A DNA stretch of 64,000 bases, from contig NZ_CP084028.1 in assembly GCF_020181595.1 (NCBI RefSeq), forward strand, positions 4,432,021-4,496,020, in the 5' to 3' direction. Under the pieces are notes generated by a model that was given only the letters and a program-made list of their open reading frames with translations, was not told the DNA's origin and searched no databases. The stretch is from [Mycobacterium] vasticus. Lineage in GTDB: Bacteria; Actinomycetota; Actinomycetes; Mycobacteriales; Mycobacteriaceae. Made by a program: the position numbers and the translations under genes. Position 1 is the first letter of the stretch. Each line of letters starts with the position of its first letter. Shown here one piece after another: positions 46,450-56,172 of this stretch.

Positions 46450-46971
46450 TCACACCGTCGTCGCCCCGTCGGCGACACCGTCACCGTCGGAATCTGTGAG
46501 ATGCACGTCCCACCGGCCGTCACCGTCGGTGTCGACGTACGCCGAGCCGTAGCCTCCCGCGCCGTCACTGATCAACACCCGATCGGCCCGTCCGTCACCG
46601 TCGAAGTCCACCAGCAGATCCTCCGCCCGCCCGTCGCCGCCGAAGTCGATCAGCGGGCCGCCGGTGTGCTCGGCACCGTCGAGGTCCAGCCACCGCAGCT
46701 CCCCCGTCCGGCCCGGCGCCCCCGCCGCGGCACCGTGGCCCCAGGTCCCGGTGCCATCGTCGGTGAAGTACCGGTCCCCGGACCCGAAGTCGAGCACCAG
46801 ATGGTCGGCGATGCCGTCCCCGTCGAGGTCCACCAACGCGTCGTCGCGCAGACCGTCACCGTCGAAGTCGAGGCCGATCGCGTCGGGGACCCCGTCCCCG
46901 TCGAGGTCGAGGTCCGGAACCCGAGTCCACATCGTCGCGCCGCCATCACCGTCGCCCAGGCAGTAGTCCAT
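46450..46971 (-). CDS. Calcium-repeat protein of 13-residue DxDGDG units
   Basis: 173 residues. D-x-D-G-D-G-x-x-D units begin at residues 22, 35, 48, 61, 96, 109, 122, 147 and 160, so the period is 13 residues through most of the protein (one 25-residue insert region 73-95 and one 12-residue unit). These are calcium-binding loops like those of thrombospondin type-3 and dockerin-like repeats. No signal peptide is visible. The protein is very acidic. It probably binds several Ca ions; biological role unknown. Located between Rv0036c and pcnA homologues, 25 bases before pcnA's stop. Confidence 0.75.
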   Translation of the reverse strand: MDYCLGDGDGGATMWTRVPDLDLDGDGVPDAIGLDFDGDGLRDDALVDLDGDGIADHLVLDFGSGDRYFTDDGTGTWGHGAAAGAPGRTGELRWLDLDGAEHTGGPLIDFGGDGRAEDLLVDFDGDGRADRVLISDGAGGYGSAYVDTDGDGRWDVHLTDSDGDGVADGATTV

Positions 46972-46996
46972 ACCCGGTTCAGACGCGCTCGTGCGG

Positions 46997-48439
46997 CTAG
47001 CGGTTCCCCTGGTTATGCCACCAGGCCAGCAGCTCCGCGGTCGCCTCCTCGCGGGTCAGCGGACCGCGCTCCAGCCGCAGCTCCTTGAGGTAGCCCCACG
47101 CCCGGCCCACCTGCGGGCCCGCCGGGATGCCCAGCAGCGCCATGATCTCGTTGCCGTCCAGGTCCGGCCGCACCCGCTGCAGATCCTCCTGCGCGGCCAG
47201 CACCGCGATCCGCTCCTCGAGCTGGTCGTAGCTGGCCTGCAGCCGCGCCGCCCGCCGCTTGTTGCGGGTGGTGCAGTCGGCGCGGACCAGCTTGTGCAGC
47301 CGGGGAAGCAGCGGCCCGGCGTCGGTGACATAGCGGCGCACCGCCGAGTCCGTCCACTTGCCGTCGCCGTAGCCGTGGAACCTCAGGTGCAGGTAGACCA
47401 GCTGCGAGACGTCGTCGACCATCTGTTTGGAATAACGCAGCGCCCGCATCCGCTTGCGGGTCATCTTGGCGCCCACCACCTCGTGGTGATGAAAGCTCAC
47501 CCCGCCGTCGGCTTCGTGGCGGCGGGTGGCCGGCTTCCCGATGTCGTGCAACAGCGCCGCCCACCGCAGTACCAGGTCGGGGCCGTCGGATTCGAGATCG
47601 ATCGCCTGCCGCAGCACCGTCAGCGAGTGCTGGTAGACGTCCTTGTGCTGGTGATGCTCGTCGATCGCCATTCGCATGCCGCCGACCTCGGGCAGCACCA
47701 CCTCACCCATTCCGGTGGACACCATCAGGTCGATACCGGCGACCGGGTCGGCACCCAGCAGCGTCTTGTCCAGTTCGGCGGCCACCCGCTCGGCGGTGAT
47801 CCGGCCCAGTTCGCCCGCCATGTCCTCGATCGCCGCGCGTACCCGCGGCGCGACGGTGAAGCCGAGCTGCGCGACGAATCGGGCGGCCCGCAGCATCCGC
47901 AGCGGATCGTCGCCGAAGGAGTCCTGGGGTGCGGTCGGGGTGTCGAGCACGCCGGCCCGCAGCGCCGCGAGGCCACCCATCGGGTCGAGGAACTCCCCCG
48001 GCCCGTCCGGGGTGATCCGGACGGCCATGGCGTTGGCGGTGAAGTCGCGGCGCACCAGGTCGGCCTCCAGCGAATCTCCGAACTGCACCAACGGATTACG
48101 TGAGACCCGGTCGTATTGATCGGCGCGGAAAGTGGTGATCTCCACCCGCTGGCCGGCGACCTCGGCGCCGATGGTGCCGAAATCGATGCCGGTGTCCCAC
48201 AATGCGGTGGCCCGGCCCCGAAGAATGCGTTGCACGGCGTCGGGGTGGGCGTCGGTGGTGAAGTCCAGGTCCGGGCTCGGCCGCCCCAGCAGTGCGTCGC
48301 GAACCGACCCACCGACCAGGTACAGCTGATGGCCCGCGCCGTCGAACATCGCGCCGAGGTCCCGCAGCACCTCGGCGTGCCGGTTCAGCGCGACCGCCGC
48401 CGCGGTCAGCAGCTCGGCATCGGAGTGGGCTTCTGGCAC
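46997..48439 (-). CDS. pcnA: CCA tRNA nucleotidyltransferase
   Basis: 480 residues from GTG 48439, chosen because the preceding 180 codons are not homologous and the protein then starts 'MPEAHSDAELLTAAAVALNRHAE' like Rv3907c. Nucleotidyltransferase signature 'LVGGSVRDALLGRPSPDLDFTTDA' with catalytic Asp-x-Asp. The HD-type domain 'AALLHDIGKPATRRHEADGGVSFHHHEVVGA' is at about 280-310. It adds CCA to tRNA 3' ends. Divergent from mutT4 across 93 bases. Confidence 0.95.
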   Translation of the reverse strand: MPEAHSDAELLTAAAVALNRHAEVLRDLGAMFDGAGHQLYLVGGSVRDALLGRPSPDLDFTTDAHPDAVQRILRGRATALWDTGIDFGTIGAEVAGQRVEITTFRADQYDRVSRNPLVQFGDSLEADLVRRDFTANAMAVRITPDGPGEFLDPMGGLAALRAGVLDTPTAPQDSFGDDPLRMLRAARFVAQLGFTVAPRVRAAIEDMAGELGRITAERVAAELDKTLLGADPVAGIDLMVSTGMGEVVLPEVGGMRMAIDEHHQHKDVYQHSLTVLRQAIDLESDGPDLVLRWAALLHDIGKPATRRHEADGGVSFHHHEVVGAKMTRKRMRALRYSKQMVDDVSQLVYLHLRFHGYGDGKWTDSAVRRYVTDAGPLLPRLHKLVRADCTTRNKRRAARLQASYDQLEERIAVLAAQEDLQRVRPDLDGNEIMALLGIPAGPQVGRAWGYLKELRLERGPLTREEATAELLAWWHNQGNR

Positions 48440-48519
48440 GGTCGATGAGCCTAATAGCGGTCGCAGGCGCAGCGACGGCCAGACCGGCGAGGGACGCAGG
48501 TCGGCCTGCGCGTGCCAGC

Positions 48520-48525
48520 TACTAT
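48520..48525 (+). promoter_or_regulatory. -10 element TACTAT, leaderless start of mutT4
   Basis: TACTAT is followed by seven bases and GTG 48533, with no ribosome-binding site. It would drive the mutT4-Rv3909-like-murJ operon. Confidence 0.45.
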
Positions 48526-48532
48526 CGCATGG

Positions 48533-49285
48533 GTGTCGTCCGACGGTGAAGAAGCCAATCCGGGGCGTCGCCGCAGGCGGCGCCGCGGTCGGCGCGCTTC
48601 GGGCCCGAAAGCCGCCCACACCGAGGCGGCCCCCTCGACCGACACTCCTGCAACCCCCCGATCGACCCAGCGCCGGCACCGCACGACGCGGCACGGCCCG
48701 GACCGATTGCGCACCGTGCATGAGACCTCCGCCGGCGGCCTGGTGGTCGACGGAATCGACGGCCCGCGTGAGGAGCAGGTCGCCGCGCTGATCGGGCGCA
48801 TCGACCGGCGGGGCAGAATGCTCTGGTCGCTGCCCAAGGGCCACATCGAAGTCGGTGAGACCGCCGAGCAGACCGCGATCCGCGAGGTCGCCGAGGAGAC
48901 CGGTGTCCAGGGCGACGTGCTGGCCGCCCTGGGCAGCATCGACTACTGGTTCGTCACCGACGGCCGCCGGGTGCACAAGACCGTGCACCACTACCTGATG
49001 CGGTTCTCCAGCGGAGAACTGTGCGACGACGACGTGGAGGTCACCGAGGTGGCGTGGGTGCCGATCCGGGAACTGCCGTCCCGGCTGGCCTACGCCGACG
49101 AACGGAAGCTGGCGGTGGTCGCCGACGAACTGATCGACCGGTTGCAGGCCGACGGCCCGGCGGCACTACCGCCGCTGCCGGTGAGCGCCCCGTGGCGGCG
49201 GCCGCAGACCCACTCCCGCACCCGCCGCTCCCGAGACGGCGAGCACAGCCCGGACCGGAAGAACGGTCCCGGGCTGGAGCCGTGA
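48533..49285 (+). CDS. mutT4: Nudix hydrolase MutT4
   Basis: 250 residues from GTG 48533. Basic N-terminal extension ('[13 protein letters not shown]', about 10-25) may bind nucleic acid. The Nudix box '[20 protein letters not shown]' plus TGV matches Gx5Ex7REUxEExGU. The C-terminal '[21 protein letters not shown]' is like Rv3908. It hydrolyses nucleoside diphosphate derivatives; the substrate of MutT4 is poorly known. Its TGA overlaps the next GTG (GTGA). Confidence 0.9.
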   Translation: MSSDGEEANPGRRRRRRRGRRASGPKAAHTEAAPSTDTPATPRSTQRRHRTTRHGPDRLRTVHETSAGGLVVDGIDGPREEQVAALIGRIDRRGRMLWSLPKGHIEVGETAEQTAIREVAEETGVQGDVLAALGSIDYWFVTDGRRVHKTVHHYLMRFSSGELCDDDVEVTEVAWVPIRELPSRLAYADERKLAVVADELIDRLQADGPAALPPLPVSAPWRRPQTHSRTRRSRDGEHSPDRKNGPGLEP

Positions 49286-51633
49286 TCCGTACCCGACGAC
49301 GCGGTGGGGGTGTTGCGTCCGGCTCCCCCACGGCCCTCACGGCGGTGATCGCCGCCCTGCTGGTGGTGCTCGGCGCCGCTTCCGCCCCACTCGCCGGTGC
49401 CGGCGAACCCGACGCAGTACCGTTCGTCCAGATCCGGGTGGACCGTGTCACCCCGGAAGTGGTCACCACCTCCAGCGCCCCGGTCGTCACCGTCGCCGGC
49501 ACGGTCCGCAACGTCGGCGACCGGCCGGTGCGCGACGTCATGGTGCGGCTGGAACAGGCCGGAGCCGTCGCGTCGTCAGCCGGACTGCGCACCAACCTGA
49601 CCGGTACCAACGACCAGTACCGGCCGGTGGGCGCGTTCACCACCGTCTCCGCCGAGCTGCAGCGCGGCCAGGAGACCCGTTTCAGCCTGTCGGCCCCGCT
49701 GCGGTCAGCGAGCCAGCCGGCCCTGAGCATCGACCGGCCGGGCATCTATCCGCTGCTGGTCAACGTCAACGGCACCCCCGACTACGGCGAGCCGGCCCGC
49801 CTGGACGACGCCCGCTTCCTGCTGCCGGTCACCGGCCTGCCGCGGACCGGCGCCGAGTCCGATCCACCGGCCGGCGCCGTGCCCCCGGACACCTCCCATC
49901 CGGTCGGGATCACCATGTTGTGGCCGCTGGCAGATCGTCCCCGGCTGATGCCCGGCGCGGCCGGCGGCACGGTGCCGGTCCGGCTGATCGACGACGACCT
50001 GGCGGCCTCCCTGGCGCCGGGCGGGCGACTGGACGCGCTGCTGTCCGCCGCCGAGTTCGCCGGCAGCGCCGCGGTGGAGGGCGGCGGGGCCGTCAACCGG
50101 GCGCTGTGCCTGGCGGTCGACCCCGACCTGTTGGTCACGGTCAACGCGATGACCGGCGGTTATGTGGTCGCCGACTCCCCGGACAGCCTGACCTCGCACC
50201 CGGGCACCGGTCAGGCGGCCGCCACCGCCTGGTTGGAGCGGCTGCGCAGGGTGGCACGCGACAGCTGTGTGGCCGCCACCCCTTACGCGCAGGCCGACCT
50301 GGACACCCTGGCCCGGGTGGGCGACCCGGGACTGGACGCGATCGCGGTGAGCCGGCCGGCCGAGGTCGTCGACCGGATCCTGCGGGTCAGCTCCACCCGG
50401 GGCGCGGTGCTGCTGAGCGACGGGCGGCTGACCGCCGGTGCCGCGGAGATGATCGGCGCCCAGGGTGACGCGGTGGTGATCACCGGCGGCGACTGCGCGG
50501 CGCACGATTCGGGCAGCGGCGTCGCCGCGACCGCCGACCTCACGCCCCGGCGACTCTCGCCCCAGCTGGTGGCCGCTCCCTACGACCCTGCGGTCGGTGC
50601 GGCCCTGGCCGGACTGGGCACCGATCCGGTGGCGCCCACCTACCTCGACGGCTCCCTGGCCATCCGGCTGCAGCACGACTCGGCCCTGGCCCGTCGTCAA
50701 GACGCCCTCGGTTCGATGCTGTGGCGGGCGCTGGAGTCCCCCGATACCCCCGGCGCCCCGCGCGACGAGATCCTGATGCCGCCCGCCTACTGGAAGCCCC
50801 GGGCCGACGACGCCCGGGCCGTGCTGACCACCCTGGCCACCGCGCTGCGGTCGGGTCTGGCCGTGCCGAAGCCGCTGGCCGCGGTGATCGAGGAGGCCGC
50901 CGCCGTCACCGCCACGCCGGAGCACCCGTTGCCCGCCGGACAGCCGGTGGGCGGTTTCGGGCCGGAGATCGTCAGTGCTGTCGCCGGGGACGTCGACCGG
51001 CTGTGGCGGCTGACCGCCGCGCTGACCACCGACACCCGCACCGGTATGACCGGTGAGGCCTACACCGCGCCGCTGGCCGAGGACATGCTGCGGGCGCTGA
51101 GCCAGTCCGAACCGACCGACGTGCGCAACCAGGTGGCCACAGAGCGCCTGGGGATCGTCGGCCACGCCGTCGGCGACCTGATCGGCGCGGTCACCATCGT
51201 CAACCCTGCGGGCACCTACACCCTGGCCACCGAACACAGCCCGCTGCCGCTTGCGCTGCGCAACGACCTGGCGGTGCCGGTCCGGGTGCGGCTGCGCGTC
51301 GATGCGCCACCGGGCATGACGGTGGCGGACGTCGGCGAGCTGGAGCTGCCCCCGGGTTATCTGCCGCTGCGGGTACCGGTGGAGGTGCGGGTCAACCAGC
51401 ACTTCGTCGTCGATGTGGCGCTGCAGACCCCGGACGGTCTGTCGCTGGGCGAATCGGTGCGGCTGTCGGTGCATTCGAACGCCTACGGCATGGTGCTGTT
51501 CCTGATCACCATGACGGCCACCGCGGTGCTGATCGCGCTGACCGGGCGCCGGCTGTGGCACCGGTTCCGCGGCCAGCCCGACCGCGCCGACTTGGATCGC
51601 CCCCGCCCACCCGACCCGGACCGCGCCACGTGA
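49282..51633 (+). CDS. Large membrane-anchored extracytoplasmic protein (Rv3909 homologue, DUF6049)
   Basis: 783 residues. N-terminal signal anchor '[22 protein letters not shown]' (about 17-38). A long extracytoplasmic region is beta-rich; the opening domain '[20 protein letters not shown]' resembles an Ig-like module. C-terminal membrane segment '[21 protein letters not shown]'. Function unknown, but the fixed position between mutT4 and murJ in actinobacteria, with GTGA overlaps on both sides, points to a lipid II or cell-wall role. Confidence 0.82.
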   Translation: MIRTRRRGGGVASGSPTALTAVIAALLVVLGAASAPLAGAGEPDAVPFVQIRVDRVTPEVVTTSSAPVVTVAGTVRNVGDRPVRDVMVRLEQAGAVASSAGLRTNLTGTNDQYRPVGAFTTVSAELQRGQETRFSLSAPLRSASQPALSIDRPGIYPLLVNVNGTPDYGEPARLDDARFLLPVTGLPRTGAESDPPAGAVPPDTSHPVGITMLWPLADRPRLMPGAAGGTVPVRLIDDDLAASLAPGGRLDALLSAAEFAGSAAVEGGGAVNRALCLAVDPDLLVTVNAMTGGYVVADSPDSLTSHPGTGQAAATAWLERLRRVARDSCVAATPYAQADLDTLARVGDPGLDAIAVSRPAEVVDRILRVSSTRGAVLLSDGRLTAGAAEMIGAQGDAVVITGGDCAAHDSGSGVAATADLTPRRLSPQLVAAPYDPAVGAALAGLGTDPVAPTYLDGSLAIRLQHDSALARRQDALGSMLWRALESPDTPGAPRDEILMPPAYWKPRADDARAVLTTLATALRSGLAVPKPLAAVIEEAAAVTATPEHPLPAGQPVGGFGPEIVSAVAGDVDRLWRLTAALTTDTRTGMTGEAYTAPLAEDMLRALSQSEPTDVRNQVATERLGIVGHAVGDLIGAVTIVNPAGTYTLATEHSPLPLALRNDLAVPVRVRLRVDAPPGMTVADVGELELPPGYLPLRVPVEVRVNQHFVVDVALQTPDGLSLGESVRLSVHSNAYGMVLFLITMTATAVLIALTGRRLWHRFRGQPDRADLDRPRPPDPDRAT

Positions 51634-54600
51634 GCGCGCCGAATCCGCGGCCGGTACGCGCGGAGCTGACCGACGCCGCGGTGGTGTCGCGGTCCTGGGG
51701 GATGGCGCTGGCCACCCTGGTCAGCCGGATCACCGGGTTCGTCCGCATCGTGATGTTGGCGGCGATCCTGGGAGCGGCGCTGTCGAGCGCCTTCTCGGTG
51801 GCCAACCAACTGCCCAATCAGATCGCGGCACTGGTGCTGGAGGCGACCTTCACGGCGATCTTCGTGCCGGTGCTGGCGCGTGCCGAACGCGACGACCCCG
51901 ACGGCGGCACCGCGTTCGTGCGGCGGCTGGTCACGCTGGCCACCGCGCTGTTGCTGGCGACCACGATGATCTCGGTGGCCGCGGCGCCCCTGCTGGTCCG
52001 GTTGATGCTGGGCGGTGACCCTCAGGTCAACGAGCCGCTGACGATCGCGTTCGCCTACCTGCTGCTGCCGCAGGTGATCTGCTACGGGCTGTCCTCGGTG
52101 TTCATGGCGATCCTGAACAACCGCAACATCTTCGGGGCGCCGGCGTGGGCGCCGGTGGTCAACAACGTCGTCGCGATCGCCACCCTGGTGGTGTACCTGC
52201 TGATGCCCGGGGAACTCTCCGTCGACCCGGTGCGGATGGGCAACGCCAAGCTGCTGGTGCTCGGCCTGGGCACCACGGCCGGGGTGATCGCCCAGACCGT
52301 GGTCCTGCTGGCGGCGATCCGGCGTGAGCGGATCAGCCTGCGTCCACTGTGGGGTATCGACGACCGGCTCAAGCGGTTCGGCACGATGGCCGCCGCGATG
52401 GTGCTCTACGTGCTGATCAGCCAGATCGGGCTGGTGGTGACCAACCAGATCGCGGCCACCTCGGCGGCGTCCGGGCCGGCGATCTACTACTACGCCTGGC
52501 TGCTGCTGCAACTGCCGTTCGGGATGATCGGCGTGACGGTGCTGACGGTGGTGATGCCTCGGCTGAGCCGCAACGCCGCCGCCGGCGACGACTCCGCGGT
52601 GCTCGCCGATCTGTCCCTGGCCACCCGGCTCATGATGATCACGCTGATCCCGATCGTGGCGTTGATGACCGTCGGCGGTCCGGCGATCGGCAGCGCGTTG
52701 TTCGCCTACGGCAACTTCGGCGACGTCGACGCCGGGTACCTGGGCAGCGCGGTCGCCCTGTCGGCGTTCACGCTGCTGCCCTACGCCATGGTGCTGCTGC
52801 AGCTGCGGGTCTTCTACGCCCGCGAGCAGCCGTGGATCCCGATCGTGATGATCGTGGTGATCACCGCGGTCAAGATCGTCGCCTCGCTGGCCGCCCCGCA
52901 CCTGACCGACAACCCGGACCTGGTGGCCGGCTACCTGGGCCTGGCCAACGGGCTGGGATTTCTGGCCGGCGCGATCGTCGGGCACTTCCTGTTGCGCCGG
53001 CAGCTGCTGCCGCCCGCCGGCCTGGGGGCGGTGCGCGTTCGCCGGGCACTGCTGGGCCCGGAGGTGCTGCGCACCGTCCTGGTCACACTGACGGCGTCGC
53101 TGCTGGCCGGGCTGGTCGCGGTGATCCTCGACCGGGGCCTGAGCGGGCTGACCGATCACGGCGCGGCCGGGTCGATGCTTCGGCTGCTGGTGCTGGGGCT
53201 GGTGATGCTGCCGATCATCGCGACGGTCATGGTGCGTGCCCAGGTTCCCGAGGCCGTCTCGGCACTGGCGGCGGTGCGCCGCCGGCTCGCCCCGGAGATC
53301 GGCACGTTCAACCGGCCTGCTCACGGCCGAATCGTCCCGTACGCTGAGCAGAATCGTTTGCCCACATCGGGCGGGGAGGAGTTCGACGCTCCCAGCTGGC
53401 ATACGCCCCCGGCCGACATCGCCGGTGGCCGGACACCGAAAGGCGCGGACGTGGCCGACACCTCTTCGAAGGGCACGGGAGCTGGCACCACAACGCAATC
53501 GGTAGCTCAGGCCGCTGACGGCACGCAGCCGGCCAGTGCCCATCTGACGCCCGGCCTGTCCATCGCCGGTGGCCGCTACCGGTTGCTGGTGCGGCACGGC
53601 GCCACGCCGGCGCTGCAGTTCTGGCAGGCGCAGGACACCTCCCTGGAACGCCAGGTGGCGCTGACGTTCATCGACATCGACCAGTCGATGTCCGAGGAAG
53701 AGCTCACCGAAGTCCTGACCCGCACCCAGCGGCTCAGCCAGATCGACCTGCCCGGGATCGCCCGGGTGCTCGACGTCGTACGGATCGGCGCGGGCGGGCT
53801 CATCGTGTCCGAATGGGTGCGTGGCGCCTCCCTGCAGGAGGTCGCCGGCACCGCCCCCTCACCGATCGGTGCCGCTCGTGCGATGAAGTCGCTGGCCACC
53901 GCCGCCGAGGCCGCCCACAAGGCGGGCGCCGCCCTGTCGCTCGACCACCCGGCCCGGGTCCGGGTCAGCATCGACGGCGACGTCACCCTGGCCTTCCCGG
54001 CGACGATGCCCGAGGCCAAACCCGAGGACGACATCCGCGGAATCGGTGCCGCCCTGTACGCACTGCTGGTCAACCGGTGGCCCCTGCCGGAGTCCGGCGC
54101 CGACTGCGGACTGCCCCCGGCCGACGTCGACGACGCCGGCAACCCGGTCACCCCCGACTCGATCAACTCCGACATCCCGTTCCCGATCTCCTCGGCGGCC
54201 GCCCACGCGATCCAACGGGACGGCGGGATCCGCGGCGCCGCGACACTGTCGAACCTGCTGCAGCAGGCCACCGCGGCGCACGAGCAGACCGAGGTGCTGA
54301 GCACGGTCGGCGAAACCCGGCCGCCGGCACGTCCGGCGGTGCCGGCACCACCGGACGCCGAGGAGCAGGCGGAACGTCGGCGGCGCGTGCTGATCGGTAT
54401 CGGCATCGGAGGGGCGGTCATCCTGATCGCACTGCTGGTGCTGGCCTCGGTGCTCAACCGGATCTTCGGCGACGTCAACGGGCTGGACAAGACGGAGCTC
54501 GGCCTGAGCAGCCCCTCGACGTCGGCACTGCCGGGTGCTGAGGCGCCGGGCACGGTGCGGCCGACGGTGGCCACGGTCTTCTCCCCCGGCGGCGAGGCCG

Positions 54601-54998
54601 ACCGGCCCCAGGATGCCCGGCTGGCGATCGACGGCAATCCGGCCACCGCCTGGTCGACCGACACCTACTCCGATGCGGTGCCGTTCCCCGGGTTCAAGAG
54701 CGGTGTCGGACTGTTGCTGACGCTGCCCAAGCCCACGGTGATCAGCAGCGTCAGCCTCGACGTGCCCAGCACCGGGACCAAGGTGGAGCTGCGCTCGTCG
54801 CCGACGCCGCACCCGACCCGGCTGGAGGAGACCACGGTGCTGGCGCCGGCCAAGGCGTTGCAGCCCGGGCCCAACAAGATCTCGGCGGACTCCTCGGAGC
54901 CAACCAGCACCCTGCTGGTGTGGATCTCCACCATGGGCAGCACCAACGGTGAGAGTCGCACCCAGATCTCGGAGATCACCGTGCAGGCGGCCTCCTGA
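51630..54998 (+). CDS. murJ: Lipid II flippase MurJ (MviN) with pseudokinase and extracytoplasmic tail
   Basis: 1122 residues from GTG 51630 (GTGA overlap). Residues 1-540 hold the 14-helix MurJ transporter ('VSRITGFVRIVMLAAILGAALSSAF', 'LLPQVICYGLSSVFMAILNN') that flips lipid II. After a linker, residues 644-890 form a kinase fold lacking the glycine loop and the VAIK lysine ('VALTFID'), a pseudokinase. In M. tuberculosis it is phosphorylated by PknB and bound by FhaA. A membrane helix (about 920-945) and a C-terminal extracytoplasmic domain (about 974-1122) complete it. The Rv3910 architecture is conserved. Confidence 0.94.
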   Translation: MSAPNPRPVRAELTDAAVVSRSWGMALATLVSRITGFVRIVMLAAILGAALSSAFSVANQLPNQIAALVLEATFTAIFVPVLARAERDDPDGGTAFVRRLVTLATALLLATTMISVAAAPLLVRLMLGGDPQVNEPLTIAFAYLLLPQVICYGLSSVFMAILNNRNIFGAPAWAPVVNNVVAIATLVVYLLMPGELSVDPVRMGNAKLLVLGLGTTAGVIAQTVVLLAAIRRERISLRPLWGIDDRLKRFGTMAAAMVLYVLISQIGLVVTNQIAATSAASGPAIYYYAWLLLQLPFGMIGVTVLTVVMPRLSRNAAAGDDSAVLADLSLATRLMMITLIPIVALMTVGGPAIGSALFAYGNFGDVDAGYLGSAVALSAFTLLPYAMVLLQLRVFYAREQPWIPIVMIVVITAVKIVASLAAPHLTDNPDLVAGYLGLANGLGFLAGAIVGHFLLRRQLLPPAGLGAVRVRRALLGPEVLRTVLVTLTASLLAGLVAVILDRGLSGLTDHGAAGSMLRLLVLGLVMLPIIATVMVRAQVPEAVSALAAVRRRLAPEIGTFNRPAHGRIVPYAEQNRLPTSGGEEFDAPSWHTPPADIAGGRTPKGADVADTSSKGTGAGTTTQSVAQAADGTQPASAHLTPGLSIAGGRYRLLVRHGATPALQFWQAQDTSLERQVALTFIDIDQSMSEEELTEVLTRTQRLSQIDLPGIARVLDVVRIGAGGLIVSEWVRGASLQEVAGTAPSPIGAARAMKSLATAAEAAHKAGAALSLDHPARVRVSIDGDVTLAFPATMPEAKPEDDIRGIGAALYALLVNRWPLPESGADCGLPPADVDDAGNPVTPDSINSDIPFPISSAAAHAIQRDGGIRGAATLSNLLQQATAAHEQTEVLSTVGETRPPARPAVPAPPDAEEQAERRRRVLIGIGIGGAVILIALLVLASVLNRIFGDVNGLDKTELGLSSPSTSALPGAEAPGTVRPTVATVFSPGGEADRPQDARLAIDGNPATAWSTDTYSDAVPFPGFKSGVGLLLTLPKPTVISSVSLDVPSTGTKVELRSSPTPHPTRLEETTVLAPAKALQPGPNKISADSSEPTSTLLVWISTMGSTNGESRTQISEITVQAAS

Positions 54999-55052
54999 GT
55001 TGTCGCGAGATCACCTGTGGACAGGTGAAGTGCCGCTGACCCGTGGGCTGGC

Positions 55053-55058
55053 TACTGT
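55053..55058 (+). promoter_or_regulatory. -10 element TACTGT, leaderless start of sigM
   Basis: TACTGT is followed by six bases and ATG 55065. No ribosome-binding site is present. Confidence 0.4.
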
Positions 55059-55064
55059 CCGCGC

Positions 55065-55616
55065 ATGGGGCTCCCCGACCGCAGCGACACCGAACTTCTG
55101 GCCGCGCACGTAGCCGGCGACCACACCGCTTTCGGTGAGCTCTACCGCCGCCACGAGCATCGGCTGCGCCGGCTGGCCCGGCGCACCACCGGGTGCCGCG
55201 ACGACGCCGAAGACGCCCTGCAGGACGCGATGCTCTCGGCGCACCGCGGTGCGGGGTCGTTTCGCCATAACGCCGCGGTCGGCAGCTGGCTGCATCGAAT
55301 CGTGGTGAATGCCTGTCTGGACCGGCTGCGGCGCAACAGGTTTCACCAGGTAGAGCTGCATGACGAGATGTCCTGGGTCGCCGACCGCACCGCCGAGGTC
55401 GATACCGCCCTGCAGGTCCGTGCGGCGCTGCGCCGGCTGCCTGCCGGACAGCGGGCCGCGGTGGTGGCCGTCGACATGGCGGGCTACTCGATCGCCGAGG
55501 CCGCCGCCGCGCTCGGGGTGGCGCCGGGCACCGTCAAGAGCCGGTGTTCGCGGGGCCGGGCCCGGCTGGCGATCCTGCTGGGCCGGATACCCTTGCACTG
55601 CCATGGATGCAGGTGA
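55065..55616 (+). CDS. sigM: ECF RNA polymerase sigma factor SigM
   Basis: 183 residues. Sigma region 2 'YRRHEHRLRRLARRTTGCRDDAEDALQDAMLSAHRGAGSF' and 'AAVGSWLHRIVVNACLDRLRRN', region 4 helix-turn-helix 'YSIAEAAAALGVAPGTVKSRCSRGRARL'. Matches M. tuberculosis SigM over both regions; the last residues 'GRIPLHCHGCR' differ from the usual C-terminus. It directs a small stress/envelope regulon. The gene runs into the rsmA-like reading frame, which overlaps it by 14 bases. No SigM -35/-10 target could be assigned. Confidence 0.9.
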   Translation: MGLPDRSDTELLAAHVAGDHTAFGELYRRHEHRLRRLARRTTGCRDDAEDALQDAMLSAHRGAGSFRHNAAVGSWLHRIVVNACLDRLRRNRFHQVELHDEMSWVADRTAEVDTALQVRAALRRLPAGQRAAVVAVDMAGYSIAEAAAALGVAPGTVKSRCSRGRARLAILLGRIPLHCHGCR

Positions 55617-56097
55617 TCGAGAAGGCCGGGGCCACCCGGCGCATTCCAGCCGGCCGCTGCCCCGGTTCAACCGGATCGCCGCCGGTGTCGGCGGTGGCGC
55701 CGCACTGCTGGCCGTCGCGGTCGGCACGGCGGCGCTGATCCGTTCCCCCGGGGAGGCCGTCAGCGGCCCGCGCACCCTGGATGCGATCACCGTGTCGGCT
55801 GAGCCCACCGCGAAGCTGCCGCTGACCGGGCCGGAGATCCTCGCGCTGCTGGACCGCAGCCCCGAGTACGGCGCACTGGCCGACCCGGCCCGCCGGATCG
55901 GCTGCCTGGCCGGCCTCGGCTACCCGGCTTCGACCCGGGTGCTGGGCGCCCGCGAGGTGGAGATTCGTGGGCATCCCGGGGTGGTGCTGGTGCTGGCCGG
56001 CGAGCAGACCGGCAGCTATGTCGCCGTCGCGGTGTCGCCCACCTGCAGTTCCGCCGATACCGGTCTGCTGGCCGATACCACCGTGCGCAGCCCTTAG
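55603..56097 (+). CDS. RsmA-like protein without the anti-sigma domain
   Basis: 164 residues from ATG 55603, inside the sigM 3' end. A 25-residue cytoplasmic stretch, a membrane segment ('IAAGVGGGAALLAVAVGTAAL', about 25-45) and an extracytoplasmic domain ('PLTGPEILALLDRSPEYGAL', 'RRIGCLAGLGYPAST', 'AVSPTCSSADTGLLADTTV') match the C-terminal part of Rv3912 (RsmA). The N-terminal 80 or so residues that hold SigM in M. tuberculosis are absent; upstream sequence in this frame is only an out-of-frame reading of sigM. Confidence 0.75.
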   Translation: MDAGDREGRGHPAHSSRPLPRFNRIAAGVGGGAALLAVAVGTAALIRSPGEAVSGPRTLDAITVSAEPTAKLPLTGPEILALLDRSPEYGALADPARRIGCLAGLGYPASTRVLGAREVEIRGHPGVVLVLAGEQTGSYVAVAVSPTCSSADTGLLADTTVRSP

Positions 56098-56172
56098 CGG
56101 CCGCGGGAACATCCTGCCCCTACGCTGACGTTGCTAGCCCCTGAAACCAGATCCGAAAAGGAAAGGCCCTGG

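Noticed and set aside
48440..48991. N-terminal extension of pcnA by 184 residues
   Set aside because: It runs antisense through mutT4, which has a good Nudix box, and CCA-transferase homology begins only at GTG 48439.
46997..49285. Junction of Rv0036c-like and Rv3907c-like genes taken as a recent inversion breakpoint
   Set aside because: As far as I recall, fast-growing mycobacteria such as M. smegmatis have the same adjacency, so it looks like the normal arrangement for this lineage rather than a new rearrangement.
51483..53597. 704-codon minus-strand frame antisense to murJ, rich in His, Gln and Arg
   Set aside because: Antisense to a recognisable 14-helix transporter; the composition is the usual shadow of GC-rich codon bias, with no family motifs.
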